The notes below the pieces were generated by a model. It was not told the DNA's origin and did not search any database. It was given only the letters and a program-made list of their open reading frames with translations. DNA of 64,000 bases from Myxococcales bacterium (GTDB lineage: Bacteria > Myxococcota_A > Polyangia > Polyangiales > Polyangiaceae): assembly GCA_016720545.1 (NCBI GenBank), contig JADKKK010000034.1, positions 186,001 to 250,000 on the forward strand. The letters are read 5' to 3'. Numbering within the stretch: the first letter of the stretch is position 1; each line of letters opens with the position of its first letter. The translations under genes were made by a program, and so were the position numbers. Positions 53,723 through 63,168 of this stretch are shown here, piece by piece.

Positions 53723-54985
53723 TCAGATCTTGTCGAAGGCGAACGCGGCGAGCAGCGCGCCCGTCACGACGAAGAGCAGCGCGAGGCCCACGACGAGGGC
53801 CGCGAGCCCACGGGCCGCCTTCGGATCGGGCGCGGGAAACGTGGGGAGCGGCGGCGCGGGAGCCGCGGGCGCGGGAAACGTGGGCTGAGGCGCGGGCGGC
53901 GGCGCGCCGCTCGGAAGAGGTGGATCACTGGGCGTGACCGTGGTCTTGGCCACGTCGGTCGCCTCGCGCCCTTCGACGCTCGCGGCCGGCGCCGGCCGCT
54001 GCGCGGGCAGCGACCCAACCCGGACCCCGCGGAGCGATCCACGCGGCGCGAGCGCTTCGTGCCCCGAGGCGGCCAGCGCGAGACCGAACGCGAGCCACAT
54101 CTCGCCGAGGTCCTGGTAGCGACTCTCGGGTGAGACGCGGAGGGCGCGGAGGAACACGGCCTCCACGGCGTCGGAGACCTCCAGCCCGTGACCTCGGGGG
54201 CTCGGCCGCACGCGCTCGTTGGACGCCGCGCGCGCGAGCTCGAGCAGGCTCTCGCCCTCGAGCGCCTCCCGGCCGAGGAGCACTTCGACGAACACGAGGG
54301 CGAACGCGAACACGTCGGTCCACGGGCCGGTGCCGCCGAGGGTGCGGTCGAACTGCTCGGGCGCGGCGTAGAGCGGGGTGAACGACGACCGCCCTGTCGT
54401 CTTGCGGAAGTCCTCCTTCGCCGCCTCCTGCACGACCTTGGCGATGCCGAAGTCAAGCAGCTTGACCTTATGGTCGCCGTCCGCGTCGCCCACGACGAAT
54501 ACGTTCCCGGGCTTCACGTCGCGGTGCGCGATGCCCTTCGCGTGGGCGAGCGCGAGCGCCTCGGCCACGGGCGCGAGCAGCGCAGCCGCGGCGTCGAGTG
54601 AGCGCGGGGTGCGCCCCGCCACGCGCTCGCGGGCGAGCAGCGCCTCGAGGGTCACGCCGTCGAGCCACTCGAGCACCATGAAGGGCACGTCTTCGCCGCT
54701 CGGCAGGGTGACGGTCCCGATGTCGCGCGCCTGCACGATGGCGGTCGAGCGCTCGGAGAGCTCCACGAGCAGGCTGCCCTCACGGACGAAGTCGTCGAAG
54801 AGCTGCTTGCGGCGCGCCTCGCGCACCTCGCCGAGCGCCTTGAACACCTTCAGCGCGACGGGCAGGTTCCAGACGAGGTGGGTGGCCTTGTAGACCACCG
54901 CGAACCCGCCCTCTCCCACCACGGACTCGACGCGGTACTTGTCGGCGATCGTCGTCCCGACGAGGGCAAGCGGGTCCGAGTCCAT
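53723..54985 (-). CDS. Tail-anchored Ser/Thr protein kinase
   Basis: A 420-residue protein. The kinase domain (~16-290) is intact: GEGGFAVVYKA, VALKVF, IAHRDVKPGN, LLDFGIA, TPLYAAPEQFD. After a Pro/Ala-rich juxtamembrane segment comes a single transmembrane helix (~395-417) ending four residues before the C-terminus (FDKI). With no extracytoplasmic domain, it is tail-anchored and faces the cytoplasm. Its input must come from partners or the juxtamembrane region. It lies downstream of the sigma factor gene on the same strand, with 111 bases and a hairpin between. Confidence 0.9.
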   Translation of the reverse strand: MDSDPLALVGTTIADKYRVESVVGEGGFAVVYKATHLVWNLPVALKVFKALGEVREARRKQLFDDFVREGSLLVELSERSTAIVQARDIGTVTLPSGEDVPFMVLEWLDGVTLEALLARERVAGRTPRSLDAAAALLAPVAEALALAHAKGIAHRDVKPGNVFVVGDADGDHKVKLLDFGIAKVVQEAAKEDFRKTTGRSSFTPLYAAPEQFDRTLGGTGPWTDVFAFALVFVEVLLGREALEGESLLELARAASNERVRPSPRGHGLEVSDAVEAVFLRALRVSPESRYQDLGEMWLAFGLALAASGHEALAPRGSLRGVRVGSLPAQRPAPAASVEGREATDVAKTTVTPSDPPLPSGAPPPAPQPTFPAPAAPAPPLPTFPAPDPKAARGLAALVVGLALLFVVTGALLAAFAFDKI

Positions 54986-55021
54986 TCGCGCCCAGAGTGG
55001 TCCATCGGGAGACGAAACGCG

Positions 55022-55063
55022 AGCCCCGAGCGCACGCTGGGCGCGCTCGGGGCTTGTTTTCTT
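55022..55063 (+). terminator. Strong hairpin with T-rich tail between sigma factor and kinase genes
   Basis: A perfect 12-bp stem AGCCCCGAGCGC/GCGCTCGGGGCT (55022-55033 with 55043-55054, 9-base loop) is followed on the plus strand by TGTTTTCTT. Both flanking genes are on the minus strand. As a T-tailed terminator it therefore points against them; read on the minus strand the tail is only CGCGTTTCG. It may work in both directions or stop antisense transcription. Confidence 0.6.
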
Positions 55064-55096
55064 GCTCGCCGCGGGCGGTGGCGGCGGCGCCGGCCC

Positions 55097-55720
55097 TCAG
55101 GCCGCCATCTGCGAGAACGCGGCCTCGAGGCGGGCCTGGATCTTGTGCTTCTTGGAGTACACGGTCTTGACGCTGATGTTCATGACCCGCGCGACCGCTT
55201 CGGGCTCGAGGCCCTCGACGAAGTAGAGCTCCGCGAAGGTGCGGTCCTTCTCGCTGAAGGCGGCGAGCGACTCCGAGGCGATGCGGGCGCGCTCGCGGGA
55301 CGCGGTCGCCTCGAACGGATCGGGAAGCTCCGACGCGAGGTCGAGGTCGTCGCCGAGGATCTCCTTCAGCGGCTCGCGCTTCACCGAGCGCAGGTGGTCG
55401 TAGGCGCAGTTGATGGCGAGCATGCCGAGCCAGCTCGAGAAGCGGTGACCGCGCGAGGCGTCGAACGAGCGCACCTTGTGCATGTCGTTCGCGAAGAGCG
55501 ACACCATGAAGGTCGCCTCGATCTCGCGGACGTCCTCCTCGGAGACGCGCGACGAGAAGCGGCGGGTCACCTTCGCGATGCAGCGGGTCACCATGCGACC
55601 GTAGCGGGTCTGAAGCTCACGCCACGCGCGGGGCTCCTTGGCCACGAGCCCCGCGACGAGGGCTTCGTCGCTCGAGAACGCGTCCACCGGTGCCACCTTG
55701 CTGTTGAGTGCGTGAGCCAT
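55097..55720 (-). CDS. RNA polymerase sigma factor (sigma-70 family, ECF-like)
   Basis: A 207-residue protein from ATG 55720 (MAHALNSK), with GGAGG 10 bases upstream. Region 2 (~40-110; AWRELQTRYGRMVTRCIAKV, FSSWLGMLAINCAYDHLR) and region 4 (~150-205; LYFVEGLEPEAVARVMNISV, KTVYSKKHKIQARL) are separated by a short linker. The compact two-domain size fits the ECF group. No anti-sigma gene is adjacent; a tail-anchored kinase gene follows. The HTH region 4 is well formed. Target promoters are unknown. Confidence 0.82.
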   Translation of the reverse strand: MAHALNSKVAPVDAFSSDEALVAGLVAKEPRAWRELQTRYGRMVTRCIAKVTRRFSSRVSEEDVREIEATFMVSLFANDMHKVRSFDASRGHRFSSWLGMLAINCAYDHLRSVKREPLKEILGDDLDLASELPDPFEATASRERARIASESLAAFSEKDRTFAELYFVEGLEPEAVARVMNISVKTVYSKKHKIQARLEAAFSQMAA

Positions 55721-55795
55721 TGGTCGAGTCCCTCCGTGCCGAGCGCCACTGTGACGCCGCACTGACCCTTATGCAGACGCCATGCCAGCGACCAC

Positions 55796-55941
55796 AACAC
55801 CTTCAAAACATTGATATTGCTTGTTTTCTGGTGTTACAGGTCGTCTCCGGGAGCGCAACACCGGGCGTAACAGCCCCGCGAGTGTTACGCCGTCTGTTAC
55901 GCTCCCTGTCGTGGCGTGCGCCGGCCGACCTCCGCTGTTAC
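55796..55941. promoter_or_regulatory. Cluster of TGTTAC motifs and dyads upstream of the HTH/receiver regulator
   Basis: TGTTAC occurs at 55832, 55883, 55895 and 55936, and in inverse (GTAACA) at 55867. The last copy ends 10 bases before the regulator's ATG. The region is AT-richer than its surroundings and also holds AAAACA-N11-TGTTTT (55805-55827) and AACACC...GGTGTT (55796-55835). It sits in the divergent gap to the sigma factor gene. Repeated direct copies suit cooperative binding by the adjacent excisionase/MerR-type HTH protein. Binding is inferred. Confidence 0.5.
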
Positions 55942-55951
55942 GGTCGACCGT

Positions 55952-56503
55952 ATGGCCGCCCTCGTCAGGCCGAGCGTCCTCGCGAAGGCGTGGGGCATCC
56001 ACCCGCGGACCGTGACGGCCTGGCTCCGCACGGGGAAGCTCCCGGCCGTCAAGACGCCGGGCGAGCACTACCGCGTGCGCGCCGAAGATGTGGTCGCGTT
56101 CTGCGAGGCCGAGGGGCTCCCGATGCCGGCCGCCGCGAGCCCACGCGAGCTGACCGTGCTGCTCGCGAAGCGCGGCAACCTCGACATCCGCCCGCTGCGG
56201 CGCGCGCTGCGGCCGCTCGACGTGGAGGTGGTGGTGACGACGAGCGGCGCGGGGGCGCTCCTCGCAGTCGCGACGTCTCCGCCGCGCGCGCTGGTGCTCG
56301 ACGCCCTGCTGCCCGGGATGGACGTGCTCGAGGCCCTCCTCGCGCTCGCCGCCGCGTCGGCCACCTCGAGGCTGCCGGTCTTCGTCTGCGAGGCGCCGAA
56401 GGCGAAGGTCGCGAGCTACCTCGACGCGGGCGCTCGGGCCGTCACCGCCAAGGGCGCCCTCACGTCGCTGGCGCCAGAGCTCGCGCGCCTCGCGCAGCCG
56501 TGA
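55952..56503 (+). CDS. Excisionase/MerR-type HTH fused to a receiver-like domain
   Basis: A 183-residue protein from ATG 55952; a GTG at 55916 is possible. Residues ~6-50 form a MerR/BldC-like winged HTH (VLAKAWGIHPRTVTAWLRTG, KLPAVKTPGEHYRVRAEDVV). Residues ~65-183 resemble a response-regulator receiver with a candidate phospho-acceptor Asp in LVLDALLPGMD and a Lys in VTAK. The usual acidic pair after strand 1 is missing (VLLAKRGN), so it is an atypical or non-phosphorylated receiver. No sensor kinase is adjacent. It overlaps the start of the broken DUF255 gene by 4 bases (GTGA). Confidence 0.75.
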   Translation: MAALVRPSVLAKAWGIHPRTVTAWLRTGKLPAVKTPGEHYRVRAEDVVAFCEAEGLPMPAAASPRELTVLLAKRGNLDIRPLRRALRPLDVEVVVTTSGAGALLAVATSPPRALVLDALLPGMDVLEALLALAAASATSRLPVFVCEAPKAKVASYLDAGARAVTAKGALTSLAPELARLAQP

Positions 56504-57037
56504 GGGCGGCGCGCGCGACCGACGCCGTCTGGAGAGCCCTGGCGACCGGCGTGGTCGGCCTCGCGCTCTCGCTCGGCGGCGGCTCGTCGTGCGGCCGCAC
56601 CAGCGCCAGCGCGCCGCCGACCGAGCCGACGGAGACCGCAGACGGGGTGCTCGCCAGCGTGTCTCCCTCGCTGGCTGCGAAGCTCGCGGAGGCCCTCCGC
56701 GCGAAGGGCCCCTCGTACGCGCCGCGCACTCGCCACAAGAACGCCGATGGCTCGCCCAAGTACACGAACCGCCTGCTCCTCGAGACCAGCCCTTACCTCC
56801 TGCAGCACGCCCACAACCCGGTGAACTGGTACGCGTGGGGCGACGAGGCCTTCGACACGGCGAGGAGGCTCGGGCGACGGCCCCGAGCGCGCGCGGCTCG
56901 AGCGCGTCGCGCCGCTCGTGACCGGCAAGACCGCCCGCAGGGGCCAGGCGACCGCGTACGTGTGCGAGCGCGGCGCGTGCGAGCTGCCGACGACCGATCC
57001 CGAGGTGTTCGCGGCGCAACTTCAGAAGAAGCGGTGA
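56500..57037 (+). pseudogene. DUF255 (thioredoxin-domain, YyaL-type) gene with large internal deletion
   Basis: From GTG 56500 one frame reads a signal-like region and then the start of a DUF255 domain: TNRLLLETSPYLLQHAHNPV, NWYAWGDEAFDTAR. It then becomes meaningless at about 56865. From there a different frame reads ERARLERVAPLVTGKTARRG, AYVCERGACELPTTDPEVF, and stops at 57037. That is the typical extreme C-terminus of the same family, in which full proteins are ~600-700 residues. The catalytic middle, including the CxxC region, is gone. A deletion that also changed frame explains this. Confidence 0.75.
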
Positions 57038-57059
57038 CCCGTTCGAGCTCGCGCGCCCT

Positions 57060-58292
57060 TCAGCGCGCCCGCGACAGCGCGAGCGCGCGGTCGAGGATGC
57101 GCTCGGCGAGGGCCTCTTTCGTGGCCTCGGGCAGCCACGTAGCGCCGTCACGGCCGATCAGCGCGACGCGGTTCGTGCCGCGCCCGAGCGACTCGTCGGC
57201 CCGATTGGCCACGACGAGATCGACGCCCTTGTCGCGGAGCTTTCGCTCTCCATAGGCCGCGATCTCCGGGTCCTCTCCGGTCTCGAGGGCAAACCCCACG
57301 AGCACCGCGCCGGCGTGCCCGCGCGCCGCCCGCCGGGCGCCGAGGCCCGCGAGCAGGTCGGGGTTCTGCGCGAGCTCGACCGAGGGGGGCGGCGCACCCG
57401 CGGCCTTCTTGATCTTGCGGTCGCTCGGGTTGGCCGGGCGAAAGTCGGCCACCGCGGCGGCCATGACCAAGAGGTCGACGCCGTCGACGTCTGGCCCGAC
57501 CTCCGCGTCGATCGCAGCGCCGAGCTCGAGCGCCGTCGTGACGTCGACCCGGCGAACGCCCGCTGGCGTGGGCTCGGCCACGGGCCCCGCCACGAGCACG
57601 ACCTCGGCGCCTCGCGCGCGAGCGGCCTGCGCGACCGCGAAGCCCATCTTGCCGCTCGACCGATTCCCCAAGAAGCGCACGGGGTCGAGCGCCTCGTGTG
57701 TGGGACCGGCGGTGACGAGCACCTTCATGCCGGCGAGATCGCGAGGGCCGAGCGCCGCGCCGACCGCCGCGACGAGCGCCGCCGGTTCGACCATGCGACC
57801 CTGACCCACGTCTCCCGAGGCGACCTCGCCGAACGCGGGGCCGACGAGCGTCACGCGGCCGTCTTCCGCGAGCGTACGCGCGCTCCGCTGCGTGGCCGGG
57901 TGGTCCCACATGCGCGGGTGCATCGCGGGCGCCGCGAGCACGGGGCCGCGCGCCGAGAGCACCAGCGCGGTGAGCAGGTCATCGGCTCGACCTGCGGCGA
58001 ACCGCGCGAGCGCGTCCGCCGTGCACGGGGCGACGAGCACGCAGTCGGCGCGGTCGGCCAGGGCGACGTGGAGCTCTCCCGGCGTGGAGGGGTCCCACAT
58101 GTCGCGGAGCACGGGCCGCCCGGTGATCCCCGAGAGGGTCACCGGGCCGAGGAAGCGCTCCGCCGAGCGGGTCATCACGGCCTCGACGCGCGCGCCCGCC
58201 TTCAGCAGCAGACGCGCGACCTCCACGGCCTTGTAGGCCGCGACGCTCCCAGTGATTCCAAGCACGACCGTCCGACCTTCGAGGGCTGTCAC
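57060..58292 (-). CDS. coaBC: Bifunctional phosphopantothenoylcysteine decarboxylase/synthetase
   Basis: A 410-residue protein from GTG 58292. The N-terminal flavoprotein decarboxylase half has GSVAAYKAVEVARLL, TRSAERFLGP and APAMHPRMW. The C-terminal synthetase half has VTAGPTHEALDPVRFLGNRS, SSGKMG and VADFRP. It catalyses two steps of coenzyme A synthesis. In the decarboxylase the PxMN Asn is His (as I recall also seen in some other CoaBC), and the position of the E. coli active-site Cys (ACGD-x-G-x-GRM) reads ASGDVGQGRM. It is divergent from the next lipoprotein, 23 bases apart. Confidence 0.92.
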   Translation of the reverse strand: MTALEGRTVVLGITGSVAAYKAVEVARLLLKAGARVEAVMTRSAERFLGPVTLSGITGRPVLRDMWDPSTPGELHVALADRADCVLVAPCTADALARFAAGRADDLLTALVLSARGPVLAAPAMHPRMWDHPATQRSARTLAEDGRVTLVGPAFGEVASGDVGQGRMVEPAALVAAVGAALGPRDLAGMKVLVTAGPTHEALDPVRFLGNRSSGKMGFAVAQAARARGAEVVLVAGPVAEPTPAGVRRVDVTTALELGAAIDAEVGPDVDGVDLLVMAAAVADFRPANPSDRKIKKAAGAPPPSVELAQNPDLLAGLGARRAARGHAGAVLVGFALETGEDPEIAAYGERKLRDKGVDLVVANRADESLGRGTNRVALIGRDGATWLPEATKEALAERILDRALALSRAR

Positions 58293-58315
58293 GCCGCCAT
58301 GGTACCGTCCTTTCC

Positions 58316-59104
58316 GTGCCGCTGCTCCCGATCGATCGCGTGGTCGCCCTCGCCCCGGCGCGCCTCGCACGCGCCGCCCCGCGCACCTCGCCGCCCCCGC
58401 GCGCCGCCGCGTTCGCGTTCGCGCACGGCTTCGCGTTGACGTGTGGCCTCACCCTTGGCGCGCTCGGCTGCTCGAAGCCCGCGCGCCTCACCGGCACCTT
58501 CACGGGCCCCTGCACCTTCGCGGGTAGCTACCGCGGCGGCGGGCGCGCCGACTCCACTTGGACACGCACCTGCACCCTCACCCTCGAGGACCGCGGCGAG
58601 ACCGAGGTCGCCATGCGCTTCGACTCGGGCGACGCGATCGAGTGCTACGGCCACGCGACTCAGCGGGGACAGGTGGGCACGCGCGCCGCGAGCTTTGCCG
58701 CCAACGACCTCACGTGCCGCGCGAAGACCCTCCCGGCGCCGGTGAACATCGCGGTCGAGCAGTGCGCCATGCCCGGCACGTTCGAGCTGACGGAGAAGCC
58801 GCAGAAGAACGGCAAGGTCAGCCTGACCGTCGAGGTGGCGCTCGCGATCGCCGACAAGCGCGCGTGCGTGGTGTCGTACCTCGAGAAGGTGCGCCTCGAC
58901 GCGAAGCTCTCCGCCGGTGGCGCGCCCGTGGAGCTCGAGGCGTTCACCGACGCCGGCATCCCCGCGGCGAGCCCGGCGGGCCGCGAGCCGCCGCTCGCGC
59001 CGTCGCTGGCCCCGCCGCTCGCGACGCCTCGCGACGCGGGAGCGACACGCGACGCGGCGACCCCGCGCGACGGGGCGCCGGCCGGGCAAGGGCCGGCGAA
59101 GTAG
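58316..59104 (+). CDS. Lipoprotein of unknown function with Cys-rich beta domain
   Basis: A 262-residue protein from GTG 58316; a later GTG near 58340 is possible. The n-region is long and the signal ends in lipobox LGALGCSK. The mature domain (~55-195) is beta-rich with evenly spaced Cys (GPCTFAG, RTCTLTL, IECYGH, LTCRAK, EQCAMP, RACVV). The C-terminal ~50 residues are a Pro/Ala/Arg/Asp low-complexity tail. No family is recognised. It is divergent from coaBC. Confidence 0.6.
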   Translation: MPLLPIDRVVALAPARLARAAPRTSPPPRAAAFAFAHGFALTCGLTLGALGCSKPARLTGTFTGPCTFAGSYRGGGRADSTWTRTCTLTLEDRGETEVAMRFDSGDAIECYGHATQRGQVGTRAASFAANDLTCRAKTLPAPVNIAVEQCAMPGTFELTEKPQKNGKVSLTVEVALAIADKRACVVSYLEKVRLDAKLSAGGAPVELEAFTDAGIPAASPAGREPPLAPSLAPPLATPRDAGATRDAATPRDGAPAGQGPAK

Positions 59105-59125
59105 GCGCGAAGTCGCCCTACTCGA

Positions 59126-59372
59126 GGAACCGCGCGACGGCCTCCTCGCGCGGCACCGGGCCGAAATGACCGACGAAGTGGTCGCCGAGCGAGCCTCGAG
59201 CACGAGTAACCTTCCGATATTACGGGCATTTCCTGGCACGTCGCACATGTAGAAATGGAGCTCCGCGCCCGTGCCCACGAGGCCGCCGCGGAGCAAGTCG
59301 CCGACGAACGCCCCCGTGCCCGCGACGACCGCGAGCGAGCCCGGTGCGGTCGGAGGTGGTGGTAGGCTCGCG
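59126..59372 (-). pseudogene. Truncated, frameshifted gene remnant
   Basis: On the minus strand one frame reads AVVAGTGAFVGDLLRGGLVG, TGAELHFYMCDVPGNARNIG without a start codon. At about 59200 the coding-like reading moves to the next frame, GSLGDHFVGHFGPVPREEAV, and reaches a stop near 59120. Third-position GC and sequence make it look like real coding DNA that lost its 5' end and gained an indel. I cannot name the family. It lies between the lipoprotein and the acyltransferase gene. Confidence 0.4.
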
Positions 59373-59374
59373 GG

Positions 59375-60193
59375 ATGCCAGACCTCGGCGACGCGCGCGA
59401 TCCCGAGTTCATTCGCCGACACCTCGACACGCTCGCGGCGTGGGTCGAGCGCTATCACCACACGGAGGTCGAGGGCCTCGAGCGCGTCCCACGTGGGGCG
59501 GCGCTCGCGGTCGGGAACCACAACGGCGGCATCATGTCCCCGGACATGTTCGCGCTCATGGTCGCGTGGTGGCGGCACTTCGGGGTCGACGAGCCCGCCT
59601 ACGGATTGGCCCACGACATGGGCTTTCGAGTGCCCGGGGTGCGTGAGCTGCTGCTGCGCGTCGGGGCGGTGCCCGCGCGGCAGGAGAGCGCCATCGCGCT
59701 CCTGCGCCGGGGGTGCAAGGTGCTCGTGTATCCCGGCGGCGACATCGACGCGTTCCGGCCTGCGTCCCGCGCGGGCGAGATCGTGTTCGGCGCGCGCCGC
59801 GGGTTCGTTCGCGCGGCGCTGCGGGCGCAGGTGCCGGTCGTTCCCATCGTCTCGGCAGGCGCACACGAGGCGTTCCACGTGCTCAGCGACGGGAGCGATC
59901 TCGTGCGGCGCCTCGGCCTCAAGCGGCTCACCCGCATCGAGGTGTTGCCCCTCGTGCTCTGCTTGCCGTGGGGCGTCACGGTGGGTCCCATGCCCTACCT
60001 CCCGATGCCGGTCCGCATTCGCATTCGCGTGCTCGCGCCGATCGCGTGGGATCTCCCCGCGCAGGCGGCGGACGACCCCGAGGCGGTCGCGAGGTGCAGC
60101 GACGATGTGGTGGGGGCGATGCAGGCCGGGCTCGACGCGCTGTCGCGCGAGGGTGGCCATGGCCGACGTGCGCGACTGCGCGCGCTCTGGTGA
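59375..60193 (+). CDS. PlsC-like lysophospholipid acyltransferase family protein
   Basis: A 272-residue protein. The acceptor-site block is GNHNGGIMSPD, the substrate block KVLVYPGGDIDAFRP resembles the (Y/F)P-GG region of PlsC/DGAT2-type acyltransferases, and VPVVPIVSAG is the following strand. The spacing between His and Asp is longer than the classic HX4D, as in an uncharacterised branch of the family. A transfer of fatty acyl groups to a lipid acceptor at the membrane is likely. A hydrophobic stretch near 195-215 could associate with the membrane. Confidence 0.72.
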   Translation: MPDLGDARDPEFIRRHLDTLAAWVERYHHTEVEGLERVPRGAALAVGNHNGGIMSPDMFALMVAWWRHFGVDEPAYGLAHDMGFRVPGVRELLLRVGAVPARQESAIALLRRGCKVLVYPGGDIDAFRPASRAGEIVFGARRGFVRAALRAQVPVVPIVSAGAHEAFHVLSDGSDLVRRLGLKRLTRIEVLPLVLCLPWGVTVGPMPYLPMPVRIRIRVLAPIAWDLPAQAADDPEAVARCSDDVVGAMQAGLDALSREGGHGRRARLRALW

Positions 60194-60276
60194 CCCCCCG
60201 CGCCCCTGCAGGACTTCGGCCGCCGTGACCGCCCGACCCGAGCACCCCCGGCGCGGCCGACGCGGTGGTCGGCGTG

Positions 60277-61908
60277 TCAGTCTACCCCGGGGTTCTGCGG
60301 GTCCTTCGGCTCGCCGCGGCTCTTCCCCTCGCGCGGCTTGATTTCCTTGGTGAAGCCCTCGCGGACGGTCCACCCGTACGAGCCGTACTTCCCCGCGACG
60401 CGCGACTCGACCGTGGCCCCGCCGCGCTCCGCGCTCCCGGGTCGGGCGCTCGGCCCCTGCATGATCGTGAGGAGCTCGTCGGCCACGTACTCGGGGTGGC
60501 CGTCGTCTTTCGCCTCGAAGCTCTTGTCGGGCTCGCCGGTCCCGACGCGCCAGATCTGCACCGTGGGCGGGTACGAGTCGATCGACTTCTCCCGCGCCGC
60601 GAAGGGGCCGTCGCGCACGATGCGATACCGCGTGACGTAGAACCCGGGGATGCCGCGCTGAGTGAGCACGCGCTCGCCCCTCGGGATCTTCGGGTCGTGA
60701 ATTTCCTTCTCCTTGAAGGGCGTCGCCTGGCCGATCTTGCGGAAGAAGGTCACGTCGCGCGTACGTGGGGGACCGAGGATCTCGGCGCGCACCTCGCCGT
60801 TCTCGACCGTCTCGTGGAGCACCACGGCGAACGGGAACGGGTTCCGGAGCTTCAGCGTGATGGTGGGGTACACGACGGTCGAGTCGAGCCCCATCTTGAT
60901 GTAGCCGCTCGGCCGCGTGTGCGGGCGCCGGTCCACCACCTCGAGCCCCGCGAAGAAGGCCGCGCCATGGAGCGTGCCCGACACCTGGCAGGTGCCGCCG
61001 CCCATGCCGTCGACCAGCTCGCCCTGCGAGATGACCGTGGCGACTTTGTAGCCGTGCGCCTCGTCGCGCGAGCCGACCACCTCGTTGAAGTCGAAGGTCT
61101 CGCCCGGCATGAGCACGTGGCCGTCGAGCTTGGAGGCCGCGATGCGCAGGTTGAAGGTGCGCGCCTCGTGGGCGTTGTCGCGCGCGTATTTGGTGAAGAA
61201 ATACCCAAGGACGTCGTCGTACCGCACCTCGCGGATCTGCTCGGCGGTGCGCGTGGCGGGGATGGTCTCGACCACGGCCGAGACCTCGCCCTCGCCCTTC
61301 AGCACGGCGGCGTCGAGGCGCGCGAGCGTGGCGTACACGTCGACCCGCTGCCCGGGCTCGTCGGGCAGCACCTTGCGCGCCTTGAAGTCGAGCCGCGCGT
61401 TCCGGGGCGCGTGATCGAGCTCGTCTTTCACCTGCAGCAGCGCCGCCTCCGCGCGCGCCGTGTCGACCCCCACCGGGAGAGGCAGCTCCAGGGGCTTGTC
61501 CCGCGCGACCTGGTGGTGCGCGCGGCGCATGGCCGAGCGGGGATCGCGCAGCTGCGCCACGACCGCGCGGAGCCGCTCCGGGTCGACCCGCGCGCCGAGG
61601 TCCGAGCGAGGTCGCGTGATGGACCGACCGCCCTCGACCTTCACCGTGAGCGGGAGCGCCACGTAGTCGCGCGCGATCGAGCGCGCCGCCTCGAGCGTGC
61701 GGTCGGCGTCACCGTCGAGCGGCAGGGGCTTGCGATCGAGGAGGACGACGGGCGTGGGCGTCGGCGCGCCTCGCGGCGCCGTCTCGCGCGGCGGCACCGC
61801 GAGCACCGCGGCGAACACGCCGAGGAGCGCGCACGCCGACATTCGCGCGAGGTGCACGCGACCGTCGGGGCCGCGAAACTGCTGAAGCGCTGGGCTCGCC
61901 TTCCCCAC
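60277..61908 (-). CDS. VanW-family exported protein
   Basis: A 543-residue protein from GTG 61908; ATG 61842 is an alternative just before the hydrophobic segment. A membrane anchor or signal segment (MSACALLGVFAAVLAV) is followed by a putative peptidoglycan-binding region (~60-220). The VanW domain follows: NLRIAASKLDGHVLMPGETF, DFNEVVGSRDEAHGYK, GGGTCQVSGTLHGAAFFAG, RPHTRPSGY. The C-terminal ~150 residues are beta-rich and polar. VanW proteins are linked to the cell wall but their biochemical role is unknown. This is not evidence of vancomycin resistance. Confidence 0.87.
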   Translation of the reverse strand: MGKASPALQQFRGPDGRVHLARMSACALLGVFAAVLAVPPRETAPRGAPTPTPVVLLDRKPLPLDGDADRTLEAARSIARDYVALPLTVKVEGGRSITRPRSDLGARVDPERLRAVVAQLRDPRSAMRRAHHQVARDKPLELPLPVGVDTARAEAALLQVKDELDHAPRNARLDFKARKVLPDEPGQRVDVYATLARLDAAVLKGEGEVSAVVETIPATRTAEQIREVRYDDVLGYFFTKYARDNAHEARTFNLRIAASKLDGHVLMPGETFDFNEVVGSRDEAHGYKVATVISQGELVDGMGGGTCQVSGTLHGAAFFAGLEVVDRRPHTRPSGYIKMGLDSTVVYPTITLKLRNPFPFAVVLHETVENGEVRAEILGPPRTRDVTFFRKIGQATPFKEKEIHDPKIPRGERVLTQRGIPGFYVTRYRIVRDGPFAAREKSIDSYPPTVQIWRVGTGEPDKSFEAKDDGHPEYVADELLTIMQGPSARPGSAERGGATVESRVAGKYGSYGWTVREGFTKEIKPREGKSRGEPKDPQNPGVD

Positions 61909-62047
61909 GCCCCTTCTTCGAGCGCCCGTCGAAAAAAATCAAGGCGCGCGCGCGGAATTGCGAGGCTGGAGACGGCCCCAGGACGAAACGTACGAGGCGC
62001 GGGGCGCGCGTTGCGCGCGAGCGCCTCGGCGTGATAGTCGCGGCGCC

Positions 62048-63155
<1,108 letters not shown>

Positions 63156-63168
63156 CCCGTCGCGCGTC

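Noticed and set aside
58289..60373. A 694-codon minus-strand open frame
   Set aside because: Most of it is antisense to the lipoprotein and acyltransferase genes; only the short stretch around 59126-59372 looks coding, and it is listed as a relic.
60277..61908. Vancomycin-resistance determinant
   Set aside because: VanW-domain proteins are widespread and no vanHAX or vanRS-like genes are nearby; the domain alone says nothing about resistance.
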